The notes under the pieces are model-generated. The model was given only the letters and a program-made list of their open reading frames with translations, did no database searches and was not told the DNA's origin. Of a stretch of DNA of 10,722 nucleotides, positions 4,794 to 10,543 are shown in pieces (the stretch's first letter is position 1; each line of letters begins with the position of its first letter). The stretch comes from an uncultured Clostridia bacterium (lineage in GTDB: Bacteria; Bacillota; Clostridia; Christensenellales; UBA1242), in the NCBI GenBank assembly GCA_934776915.1, contig CAKVNA010000017.1, positions 1 through 10,722 of the forward strand, given 5' to 3'. The translations under genes and the position numbers were made by a program.

Positions 4794-5864
4794 TTATAAA
4801 ACTATTTGTTGTCCAAAACTCAAATCTTCTTGTGTTGGCAAAATTGCTAACTTTACAGTTTCAACTTTTGCCATATCTATTAACATATTTTCATAATCGG
4901 CTGTTTTACAGTGAATAAACATAAAAAGCCCTTGGGCATTTGTACAAATTTTCATGCATCTTTCACCATTCTCATTATTATATACACGATAAATACAGTA
5001 TTTACTATTTGTTGATGTTGCAAAACTTATTTCTTGACTACTAAAAATCATTTTTTGTCCAAATTTATAATTTGTAGCTTTTACATCTAAATAAATAATT
5101 TCTCCGGACTTTGTTTCAAAATAGAAATCATATGGCAAACCACTTTCTTTATCTTTATTAACCCATTTATAATTTACAATTTCGTTTTTGCTCTTTAAAT
5201 TTTCAAAATACCTATCTACTAAGAATTCACCTTCCTTACCAATTTTTGCAAAAACTTCTCTTGCTTTATTCATATCATATTCACGATATTTCTTCGGATT
5301 TATATCTGTTGTCTGTGCTACAACTTCTAATTCTTCAGCTATTTCAACTCCAGCATCATTAACTAATTTTTCTAAATATTTTAACAACGCAGAGAATTGA
5401 GGTGCGGTTTGCTCAATTCTATTTTTTACACCGCTTCTTAACTCGATTCCCAATAATGTAATTTCCTTATATGTCTGCGAGTTTTCATTAAATAAAAAGA
5501 ATACAGGCTGTCCACCTTTTAGTCCAAACCAAAATAAATACCATTTTAAATTATTATCAAATTCTTTAGCTCTATCCCTAATAAAAGTAACAACACTAAC
5601 AATATTTTTTTCACCTTTTCTAATTTTAGGGCTTCTATATGTTCCATCCGGATTTAAAATTCTGTCAAAATTAAGCGATAAAAATTCTACAGAATTATCA
5701 TAAATTAACATACAATCTTCTATTTCAAAACTATTTGGTAAATATGTAAAAACATCACCAAATAACCCTATATGGGTTTGATTTGATGTTTTACTTCTAC
5801 CTAAATCAGCATCAGTTAGATGCTTATATGCGATTTTCTTTTCGTTATGTAATTCAAAAAACAT
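4794..5864 (-). CDS. Putative restriction endonuclease: B3-like N-terminal domain plus DUF3883/PD-(D/E)XK nuclease domain
   Basis: This is the last gene of the restriction-modification operon, 356 residues. Residues about 12-44 (YKHLTDADLGRSKTSNQTH, then IGLFGD) resemble the effector DNA-binding domain of EcoRII-N/NgoAVII-type enzymes, a B3-like fold whose hallmark is LxxxDLGxxxxHQxGI. Residues about 205-295 look like the DUF3883 domain found next to restriction systems. They contain a helix with GKEGE (209-213), GLPYDFYF (242-249) and YLDVKAT (258-264), which supply the Glu, Asp246 and D260-V-K262 of a PD-(D/E)XK active site, then FSSQEISFA and YCIYRVYN. The family assignments come from motif memory, so the nuclease role is inferred from these motifs plus the two methylases. 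The start ATG at 5864 follows GAGGTG by 5 bases, and that site overlaps the TGA stop of the upstream methylase 4 bases away, so the genes are probably translationally coupled. The gene is very AT-rich. Confidence 0.75.
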   Translation of the reverse strand: MFFELHNEKKIAYKHLTDADLGRSKTSNQTHIGLFGDVFTYLPNSFEIEDCMLIYDNSVEFLSLNFDRILNPDGTYRSPKIRKGEKNIVSVVTFIRDRAKEFDNNLKWYLFWFGLKGGQPVFFLFNENSQTYKEITLLGIELRSGVKNRIEQTAPQFSALLKYLEKLVNDAGVEIAEELEVVAQTTDINPKKYREYDMNKAREVFAKIGKEGEFLVDRYFENLKSKNEIVNYKWVNKDKESGLPYDFYFETKSGEIIYLDVKATNYKFGQKMIFSSQEISFATSTNSKYCIYRVYNNENGERCMKICTNAQGLFMFIHCKTADYENMLIDMAKVETVKLAILPTQEDLSFGQQIVL

Positions 5865-5868
5865 AATA

Positions 5869-6942
5869 TCACCTCAATCCTAAATGCACAAATAAATAAT
5901 ACATAATAGCATACACTGTATTTACACTGACAGCATTGCCTGCTTGCTTATATAGTTGAGCATTACTAACACCCGATTTTTGAGCATTATTAAAACATTC
6001 TTCCGAAAATCCTTGTAATAAAAAGGCTTCTTTAGGTGTAATTCTTCGTATTTCATGTTTGCAGAGTTCTTCTTTTGAAAAAACTTTTTTTAAATATTGT
6101 AATGGATTACTAGATTGAATAAAACCATCACTAAAATAATTATCTTGGCAAGCTCTATGCATTTTTACCATTGTCGCTGTTAATGGCTTGGCAATTATTG
6201 GATTTATTTCCGATTTTGAATGATAAGTTTTTGTTCCATTAGATAAAATGGTCGGTTTGATTGTATTTGATAAATAATATTTTTTATCTACTTGTTTTTC
6301 TAAAATATCATGAGTTGAATTCTGTTTCAATAAAGAAACTGTATCAGTAATATTAGAAAAAGTATCCTTTATGATTTTACTTGAAAATGTAAAATTATTT
6401 ATGTTTTCTGTTGTTGCAAAAATGAAGACTCTATTTCTTTTTTGAGCAAGTCCAAAATCTTCCGTGTTAAAAATATCATAATAGATATTGTTATATCCAC
6501 ACTCTTTTATAGAATTTATGATATATTTAAATGTTTCGCCTTTGTTGTGAGATTTTAAATTTCTAACATTTTCAAGTAATATATATTTGGGTTTCTTATT
6601 TTTTAATATTTCTAAAATTTGAAAAAATACATTCCCTCTAATATCCGCAAAGCCTTGCTGCTTACCCATCATACTAAAAGCTTGGCAAGGAAATCCACCA
6701 GTAAGTAAATCGATTTGAGGTAAAGAATTGATTCTATTTATATCTTGATTAAATGCTACAATATCTCCCATTTCTATTTCATTTTGAGTATTATACATTG
6801 ATTTATAAGACTTGATAGCACTTTCATCTATTTCAGAAAAACCAATCGTTCTCTGATCAAAATTAAAATCTTTACTTAATAAAGTTAATGCTTGTCTAAA
6901 ACCACCAATGCCTGCAAATAATTCTAAATGATTCATAAGCAT
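5869..6942 (-). CDS. DNA (cytosine-5-)-methyltransferase, second methylase of the operon
   Basis: A complete m5C methyltransferase of 357 residues that uses S-adenosylmethionine to methylate cytosine in a specific DNA site. Motifs in order: I LELFAGIGGF (6-15, SAM binding), IV GGFPCQAFS (82-90, catalytic Cys86), VI ENV (124-126), VIII AQKRNRVF (166-173), a target-recognition region about 180-295, IX RRITPKEAFLLQGF (299-312) and X GNAVSV (335-340). No key residue is missing. The start at 6942 lies 7 bases after GGAGAGGAGG, a ribosome site inside the last codons of the upstream methylase, and the two genes overlap by 10 bp. Its recognition region differs wholly from that of the other methylase, so the two should modify different sequences or different strands of one asymmetric site. 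Confidence 0.96.
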   Translation of the reverse strand: MLMNHLELFAGIGGFRQALTLLSKDFNFDQRTIGFSEIDESAIKSYKSMYNTQNEIEMGDIVAFNQDINRINSLPQIDLLTGGFPCQAFSMMGKQQGFADIRGNVFFQILEILKNKKPKYILLENVRNLKSHNKGETFKYIINSIKECGYNNIYYDIFNTEDFGLAQKRNRVFIFATTENINNFTFSSKIIKDTFSNITDTVSLLKQNSTHDILEKQVDKKYYLSNTIKPTILSNGTKTYHSKSEINPIIAKPLTATMVKMHRACQDNYFSDGFIQSSNPLQYLKKVFSKEELCKHEIRRITPKEAFLLQGFSEECFNNAQKSGVSNAQLYKQAGNAVSVNTVYAIMYYLFVHLGLR

Positions 6943-8060
6943 TTCATTACCTCCTCTCCAATTATTTGTGCCAATTTTACAGGAACAGCATTTCCTATTT
7001 GTTTATACCAACTATTTTGTGGTCCATAAAATATAAAATCATCTGGGAATGTTTGAATTCTAGCAGCTTCTCTAGGAGATAATCCTCTTGCTTGTGTAGG
7101 ATGAATATACATATTACAGTCAAACTTCATATGTGAGGTAATTGTTTTGCAAATATCATCCGCTTTTAATTTATAGTATTTATCTTTAAAAATATTATTT
7201 CTAGATTTGTATGGCATAATATCTTTTATACTTTCATGCAAAGAATTTCCTCCTTGAGGCAAACGAGAAAAAATTTCAATATCTCTGTCATTGTTATACC
7301 TGTTTTTATGATTATATAAAAAATCTATTTCTTTTTCGCCGTTAATAAAGGTGTAAAAGGGGGTTTTTATATAAGTATACTCTGTACATGTAAAACCTGT
7401 TTTTTTACATTCGCTTTTATTATTATTTTTAATTCTGTTTGGTTCTAAGATAGGTAAATCAGAAATAGCATCTCCAAGAGAAAACTTAGTAATTTCTTTT
7501 TCCTTTTTATGTATGTTCTTTATTATTGTTTGAGTTTTAATACCAATTCTATTGCCAATAACAATTAAGCGTTCTCTATTTTGAGGAACTCCAAAATTTT
7601 TAGCATTAAAAACATCAAAAGCGACATCATACTCATTCCCAAGATATGTTTTTATATCAAGTAAAATTTCATCGATTTTATTTAACATTCCTTTTACATT
7701 TTCCATGATGAAAAATTTTGGTTTCGTCTTTTGCAAAAATACAAGATACTCTTTATATAAAGAATTTCTTGGGTCGTTTATCAATCTTTGTCTATTTGCC
7801 ATAGAAAATCCTTGACAAGGTGGACCACCACAAACTAAATCTAAATTTTTGAAACTTTGAGAAAATTCGTTAAATCTATTGTTTAACTCCGCAATATCAC
7901 CTACAAACATTTTGTCTTCTTCTAATTTTCTATTTTTCATATAGGTTTCTGAACATATAGGGTCAATATCACTAGCAAAAGCAATTTCAAAACCCGCTTT
8001 TTCCATTCCAAGACTTAATCCACCACAACCTGCGAATAAATCAACAAATCTTTTACTCAT
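6933..8060 (-). CDS. DNA (cytosine-5-)-methyltransferase, first methylase of the operon
   Basis: A complete m5C methyltransferase of 375 residues. Motifs in order: I VDLFAGCGGLSLG (6-18), IV GGPPCQGFS (78-86, catalytic Cys82), VI ENV (120-122), VIII PQNRERLIVIG (159-169), a target-recognition region about 170-295, IX RGLSPREAARIQTFPDDF (325-342) and X GNAVPV (356-361). Motif wording (GPPCQGFS, IQTFPDDF) puts it in a different subgroup from its neighbour, so the pair did not arise by recent duplication. The start at 8060 follows GAGGTG by 5 bases, and that site lies inside the end of the regulator gene, with which it overlaps by 8 bp. It is placed before the nuclease gene, so it is made first after transcription of the operon begins. 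Confidence 0.96.
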   Translation of the reverse strand: MSKRFVDLFAGCGGLSLGMEKAGFEIAFASDIDPICSETYMKNRKLEEDKMFVGDIAELNNRFNEFSQSFKNLDLVCGGPPCQGFSMANRQRLINDPRNSLYKEYLVFLQKTKPKFFIMENVKGMLNKIDEILLDIKTYLGNEYDVAFDVFNAKNFGVPQNRERLIVIGNRIGIKTQTIIKNIHKKEKEITKFSLGDAISDLPILEPNRIKNNNKSECKKTGFTCTEYTYIKTPFYTFINGEKEIDFLYNHKNRYNNDRDIEIFSRLPQGGNSLHESIKDIMPYKSRNNIFKDKYYKLKADDICKTITSHMKFDCNMYIHPTQARGLSPREAARIQTFPDDFIFYGPQNSWYKQIGNAVPVKLAQIIGEEVMKCL

Positions 8061-8253
8061 ATTTCACCTCAATTAAAACATTGTTATCTTTGCAAAATAT
8101 TTCAAAAGATTTTTTAGCAAGCCTACTAGGATTATATGTTCCATTTTCCCACCTATTTACTGTTGCAAAACTAACGCCTAAAGACCTTGCAAGATCTTCT
8201 TGTGATAGACTTAATTTTATTCTAACAAACTTAACACTCTCAGCAAAACTCAT
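8053..8253 (-). CDS. Small XRE-type HTH regulator of the restriction-modification operon
   Basis: A 66-residue protein that is almost entirely one helix-turn-helix DNA-binding domain. LSQEDLARSLGVSFATVNRWENG (residues 15-37; more than 20 in total) covers the helices, with the Gln/Arg pattern and RWENG ending of XRE/Cro-type repressors. The start at 8253 follows GAGAGGT by 7 bases. It is first in the operon and overlaps the next gene by 8 bp. Two AT-rich dyads sit over its own promoter, so autoregulation is likely. It resembles the controller (C) proteins of type II systems in size, fold and place, but those usually precede the nuclease gene directly, and here two methylases come between. Whether it activates or represses cannot be read from the sequence. 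Confidence 0.85.
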   Translation of the reverse strand: MSFAESVKFVRIKLSLSQEDLARSLGVSFATVNRWENGTYNPSRLAKKSFEIFCKDNNVLIEVKYE

Positions 8254-8268
8254 TACAATTACCTCTCA

Positions 8269-8310
8269 TAATATGTAAAATATTATAACATTTTATATAA
8301 TAAAAATCAA
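8269..8310 (-). promoter_or_regulatory. Promoter of the restriction-modification operon with overlapping AT-rich dyads
   Basis: On the minus strand TTGATT (8310-8305) and a perfect TATAAT (8287-8282) are 17 bases apart, giving a start near 8275 and a leader of about 20 bases before the ATG at 8253. Two inverted repeats overlie it. TATTATA/TATAATA (8281-8287 with 8296-8302) covers the spacer and -10. TAATAT/ATATTA (8269-8274 with 8280-8285) covers the start site. They are candidate operators for the operon's HTH protein, though AT-rich dyads arise easily by chance. Confidence 0.65.
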
Positions 8311-8353
8311 CTAAACACAACACTGTTCAATAAAATTGATTGTTGGTTTTAGT
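8310..8353. repeat. Imperfect inverted repeat upstream of the restriction-modification promoter
   Basis: The outer arms, ACTAAACACAACA and TGTTGGTTTTAGT (8310-8322 with 8341-8353), pair at 11 of 13 positions. An inner TCAAT-AAA-ATTGA (8327-8339) pairs perfectly. It starts at the edge of the -35 element and is not transcribed from that promoter, so a protein-binding or boundary role is as likely as an RNA structure. Confidence 0.45.
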
Positions 8354-8370
8354 GATAATATAATTTTAAA

Positions 8371-8403
8371 TAAAAACACTCTATCTATTTAATGATAAAG
8401 TGT
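8371..8403 (-). terminator. Terminator downstream of the membrane-bound HTH regulator gene
   Basis: On the minus strand ACACT-TTATC pairs with GATAG-AGTGT (8403-8394 with 8385-8376, one mismatch) around an 8-base loop and is followed by TTTTTATTT. It lies about 100 bases after the stop at 8503. It separates that gene's transcript from the restriction-modification promoter. Its outer stem and T-tail resemble the ATPase terminator at 4484. Confidence 0.65.
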
Positions 8404-8409
8404 CCTTCA

Positions 8410-8467
8410 TTGATTAAAGTATTGCACTAGTTTCAAAAGGCATTGACCTTCAAGACCTTCTTTTTTT
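8410..8467 (-). repeat. Right copy of the inverted repeat bounding the restriction-modification locus
   Basis: On the minus strand the same three blocks as at 4435-4497 appear in the same order: AAAAAAAGAAGGT (8467-8455), TTTGAAACTAG (8437-8427) and ACTTTAATCAA (8420-8410). GAAGGTC is present twice in tandem here (8460-8445). No short duplicated target sequence is evident just outside the two arms. Like the left copy, it lies between the end of a gene and that gene's terminator, in the gene's own orientation. Confidence 0.6.
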
Positions 8468-8502
8468 GTATGTTTTAGAGTGCTGTAATTTTCTAAAAAA
8501 AT

Positions 8503-9096
8503 TTAGTCTTTGACTCGATGTTTTATATAGGACAAAACTGTGCCGAAGATAATAATAAATTGCAATGGAATTCCGATAAGATAAACAAGCCAAATTTGTG
8601 AAGATGATAGCATAAGGCTTATTGCCATTATTGATGTCCAAACAAAGAATGAAGAAAATATTGCTGTTGGAAGTCGCCATTTCCAAACAACAGAAAATAT
8701 TGTGCAAACTAGGAACGACGCTGGGATAGCGATAATAAATGATAGCCATGCTCGCTCCACGGGGGAGATATATCGCAGCACAACGAACACTATTGTTGCC
8801 ACAAGCCAAACTGTTGCCCAAGATAGCAAACTGACCATGGTTTTAACATCTTTCTTGCCCTTCTTTGGCTCAACCGCTTTGTCCTCGCTTACAATTTCTT
8901 GCAGCGTTACACCATAAAAGTCTGCCACTGTCATAAGTACATAAATACTTGGCAAACAGTCACCCTTTTCCCATTTTGAAACCGCTTTGTCAGAATAGTT
9001 AATTTTTTCTGCAAGTTGCAATTGTGTAAGTCCAGATTTCTTTCTTAATGTGCATAAGTTATGTGCAATTATTTTGTTTAATTCAATTTCATTCAT
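8503..9096 (-). CDS. XRE-family HTH regulator with four membrane helices
   Basis: The N-terminal HTH domain spans residues about 8-68, with LTQLQLAEKINYSDKAVSKW (23-42) as the helix-turn-helix. This is the common Firmicute type in which KAVSKWE lies in the recognition helix. A short basic, hydrophilic linker (PKKGKKD, 77-83) leads to four hydrophobic segments at about 87-108, 116-138, 142-163 and 168-190. This is a membrane-anchored regulator that presumably senses an envelope or small-molecule signal, but its target is unknown. No transporter or other partner gene adjoins it. The start at 9096 is the only possible one, with a stop in frame 12 bases upstream and no later Met in the domain. 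It has no visible Shine-Dalgarno sequence, and the promoter lies so close that the message would be nearly leaderless. Length is 197 residues, with a normal domain layout for this class. Confidence 0.88.
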   Translation of the reverse strand: MNEIELNKIIAHNLCTLRKKSGLTQLQLAEKINYSDKAVSKWEKGDCLPSIYVLMTVADFYGVTLQEIVSEDKAVEPKKGKKDVKTMVSLLSWATVWLVATIVFVVLRYISPVERAWLSFIIAIPASFLVCTIFSVVWKWRLPTAIFSSFFVWTSIMAISLMLSSSQIWLVYLIGIPLQFIIIFGTVLSYIKHRVKD

Positions 9097-9107
9097 ATCA
9101 ACAAAAT

Positions 9108-9135
9108 TTTATCACATTTTGCTGGTATATATCAA
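9108..9135 (-). promoter_or_regulatory. Promoter of the membrane-bound HTH regulator
   Basis: On the minus strand TTGATA (9135-9130) and GATAAA (9113-9108) are 16 bases apart, with TG one base before the -10. Only 11 bases separate the -10 from the ATG at 9096, so the expected leader is about 5 bases or less. Confidence 0.5.
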
Positions 9136-9174
9136 GCGTTTTTGGGCGAATATTTTGTCGTTTTCTCTTGCTAG

Positions 9175-9196
9175 TAGAGTTGGGTATAAAACTCTA
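9175..9196. repeat. Short perfect hairpin between the HTH regulator and degV
   Basis: TAGAGTT and AACTCTA (9175-9181 with 9190-9196) pair perfectly over 7 bp around an 8-base loop. There is no T-run on either side, so it is not a terminator. It may be an operator for the divergent genes. Confidence 0.35.
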
Positions 9197-9240
9197 AAAA
9201 TAAATTCTATTTTGGAGAGAGTGACAAGTGCTTGGTAGAA

Positions 9241-9267
9241 TTGCTTTTGAATAGAAATATGTATAAT
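9241..9267 (+). promoter_or_regulatory. Possible promoter of degV
   Basis: A perfect TATAAT lies at 9262-9267, but the best -35, TTGCTT at 9241-9246, is weak and only 15 bases upstream. If used, it would give a leader of about 120 bases before the start codon at 9394. The TTGACA at 9357-9362 has no -10 at a suitable distance. Confidence 0.35.
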
Positions 9268-9282
9268 TGATTTGTAAGGTTT

Positions 9283-9338
9283 AATTGCTTCTCGCAGCAA
9301 AGTGCATGGACACTTCTCCCCACTGTGAGATTGCAATT
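9283..9338 (+). ncRNA. Possible structured leader element of degV
   Basis: AATTGC (9283-9288) and GCAATT (9333-9338) close a region that continues, after a small internal loop, with TCTC/GAGA (9290-9293 with 9327-9330). Within it AGTG and CACT (9301-9304 with 9311-9314) form a small hairpin. CACTGTG at 9321-9327 offers a competing partner, so two alternative folds are possible. I do not recognise a known riboswitch or T-box. There is no terminator hairpin before the ribosome binding site. Confidence 0.3.
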
Positions 9339-9393
9339 TTCCTTCATAATAATAAATTGACAAAACCCGCATAAATAAAGGAGAATTTGAATT

Positions 9394-10245
9394 ATGAAAA
9401 TTGCGGTGTCATGCGAAACAACAGTAGATTTGCCAGAGGACCTTTTGAAAAAATTTGATGTAAAGACTGTTCCTTTTTCCATTCTTTTGGGAGATGAAAT
9501 GATTTTGGACGACCAAATGGCATACAAAAAGATTTTTGACTATGTCGCTCAAACAAAAACTTTGCCAAAAACATCGGCAGTCAATGAAGTTCAATTTGAG
9601 GAACATTTTGAAAAGTTGCTTAAAGAATATGATGCAGTTATTCATATAAGTTTAAGTTCCAAAATCAGCAGTGCGTGCGAAAATGCCAAACGAGTTGCAC
9701 AAAAAATTGGCAACGATAAGGTCATGGTTGTGGACTCACTCAGTCTTTCAACAGGAATAGCACTTCTTGCAATAGAAGCACACAATTGCATAGAAAAGGG
9801 AATGGACTTGAAGCAAACTTATGACTATGTTTCAAGTAAAGTTAGTCATGTGCAAGCAAGTTTTGTTTTGCTTACTCTTAACTATCTTTATAAAGGCGGA
9901 AGATGTAGTTCACTTGCATATTTTGGAGCAAATTTACTCAAAATTAAGCCAGAAATTTTGATGACAAATGGTGAAATGAAAACGGGCAAAAAGTTCTTTG
10001 GAATCATGAAAAAGGTTGGGCTTGCATATTTTGATGACCTAATGTCAAGGTTCCCAAACCCAGTTTTGGAAAATGTCTTTATCACCCACGCTGGCATGCC
10101 TGCTGAAGACGCAGAGTTTTTAAAAGGCAAACTTCGTGAGAAGGGATTTAAAAATATTTACGAAACACGAGCGGGTGGCACAATCTCCAGCCATTGTGGG
10201 CCGGGGTGTTTTGGAATATTGTTCCTAACAGCAGACGAAAAATAA
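9394..10245 (+). CDS. DegV family protein (fatty-acid-binding, FakB-like)
   Basis: A soluble protein of 283 residues, the normal family length. DegV/FakB proteins bind one fatty acid between two domains. Where a FakA kinase is present they hand it over for phosphorylation and entry into membrane lipids. Family landmarks: the N-terminal strand MKIAVSCETTVDLPEDL (1-17, usually DSTxDLP, here altered to CETTVDLP), KTSAVNEVQF (59-68), HISLSSKISSACENA (84-98), VDSLSLSTG (113-121), LNYLYKGGRCSS (162-173), THAG (231-234) and GTISSHCGPGCFGILF (262-277). The start is ATG 9394 behind AAAGGAGA, with about 10 bases of spacing, slightly long. No fakA gene lies nearby. No terminator is visible after the stop, so transcription may run into the tRNA-Arg gene. 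The ligand cannot be read from the sequence. Confidence 0.93.
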   Translation: MKIAVSCETTVDLPEDLLKKFDVKTVPFSILLGDEMILDDQMAYKKIFDYVAQTKTLPKTSAVNEVQFEEHFEKLLKEYDAVIHISLSSKISSACENAKRVAQKIGNDKVMVVDSLSLSTGIALLAIEAHNCIEKGMDLKQTYDYVSSKVSHVQASFVLLTLNYLYKGGRCSSLAYFGANLLKIKPEILMTNGEMKTGKKFFGIMKKVGLAYFDDLMSRFPNPVLENVFITHAGMPAEDAEFLKGKLREKGFKNIYETRAGGTISSHCGPGCFGILFLTADEK

Positions 10246-10279
10246 TATTGCTCTAAAACTATTCAGTTGCTAAAAACAG

Positions 10280-10307
10280 TTGACAAAATGTAATTTTGGT
10301 ATATAAT
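10280..10307 (+). promoter_or_regulatory. Consensus SigA promoter of tRNA-Arg
   Basis: TTGACA (10280-10285) and TATAAT (10302-10307) are both perfect and separated by 16 bases. The tRNA begins 14 bases after the -10. Confidence 0.9.
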
Positions 10308-10321
10308 TATATATGTTTCAA

Positions 10322-10398
10322 GCGATCATAGCGCAATTGGATAGAGCGTCACGCTACGGACGTGAAGGTTTGGGGTTCGAGTCCCTATGGTCGCACCA
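10322..10398 (+). tRNA. tRNA-Arg, anticodon ACG
   Basis: A full 77-base cloverleaf. The acceptor stem GCGATCA/TGGTCGC has one G-U pair. The D arm starts GCGC and closes GAGC, the anticodon stem is TCACG/CGTGA with loop CTACGGA, and the T arm is TGGGG-TTCGAGT-CCCTA. CCA is encoded. The ACG anticodon is normally deaminated to ICG and reads CGU, CGC and CGA. It has its own promoter and terminator. Confidence 0.97.
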
Positions 10399-10408
10399 AA
10401 AAAGTGAG

Positions 10409-10436
10409 AAAGGTCTTTTTCGGGAGATCTTTTTTA
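10409..10436 (+). terminator. Terminator of tRNA-Arg
   Basis: The stem AAAGGTCT/AGATCTTT (10409-10416 with 10425-10432, one G-U pair) has an 8-base loop and runs into TTTTTTATTTT. It begins 11 bases after the CCA end. Confidence 0.85.
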
Positions 10437-10479
10437 TTTTCAATGGGATTAAAATACAATACCTTATTCGATAAAAGAC

Positions 10480-10508
10480 TTGACAAGAATAAATATTTAA
10501 TTTAAAAT
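10480..10508 (+). promoter_or_regulatory. Promoter of the gene at the right edge
   Basis: A perfect TTGACA (10480-10485) is followed after 17 bases by TAAAAT (10503-10508), which matches the -10 consensus at five of six positions. The start codon lies 35 bases further on. Confidence 0.75.
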
Positions 10509-10543
10509 TTTTGTGAAATTCAATTTAAAGGGAGGAAGTGGCT

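Noticed and set aside
4527..4918. Two overlapping plus-strand open frames of about 70 codons between the ATPase and the nuclease
   Set aside because: They run through the inverted repeats and into the antisense of the nuclease end. They lack convincing ribosome sites and give cysteine- and phenylalanine-rich products with no domain character.
8053..8253. Antitoxin of a toxin-antitoxin pair
   Set aside because: The small HTH protein is followed by a methylase with an 8 bp overlap and coupled translation. No toxin-sized partner is adjacent, so an operon regulator is the better reading.
4400..8480. Conventional transposon or insertion sequence carrying the restriction system
   Set aside because: There is no transposase, integrase or resolvase gene and no target duplication outside the inverted repeats. 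Only a non-autonomous element remains possible, and that is listed as a finding rather than a feature.
8450..8821. Minus-strand frame of 123 codons overlapping the membrane HTH regulator
   Set aside because: It overlaps, in another frame, the four-helix part of a gene with a clear HTH domain. Its product has no recognisable feature.
9270..9393. T-box or a known riboswitch upstream of degV
   Set aside because: No T-box GGTGG-type sequence, no terminator hairpin and no conserved ligand-pocket motif that I recognise. Kept only as an unassigned structured leader.
9112..9645. Several minus-strand frames of 60-106 codons across the degV leader and degV start
   Set aside because: They are antisense to degV or to its leader, are low in coding character, and have no ribosome sites.
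10260..10322. Attachment site at the tRNA-Arg gene
   Set aside because: The tRNA is intact, no integrase gene is present, and no repeat of its 3' end is found elsewhere in the window.
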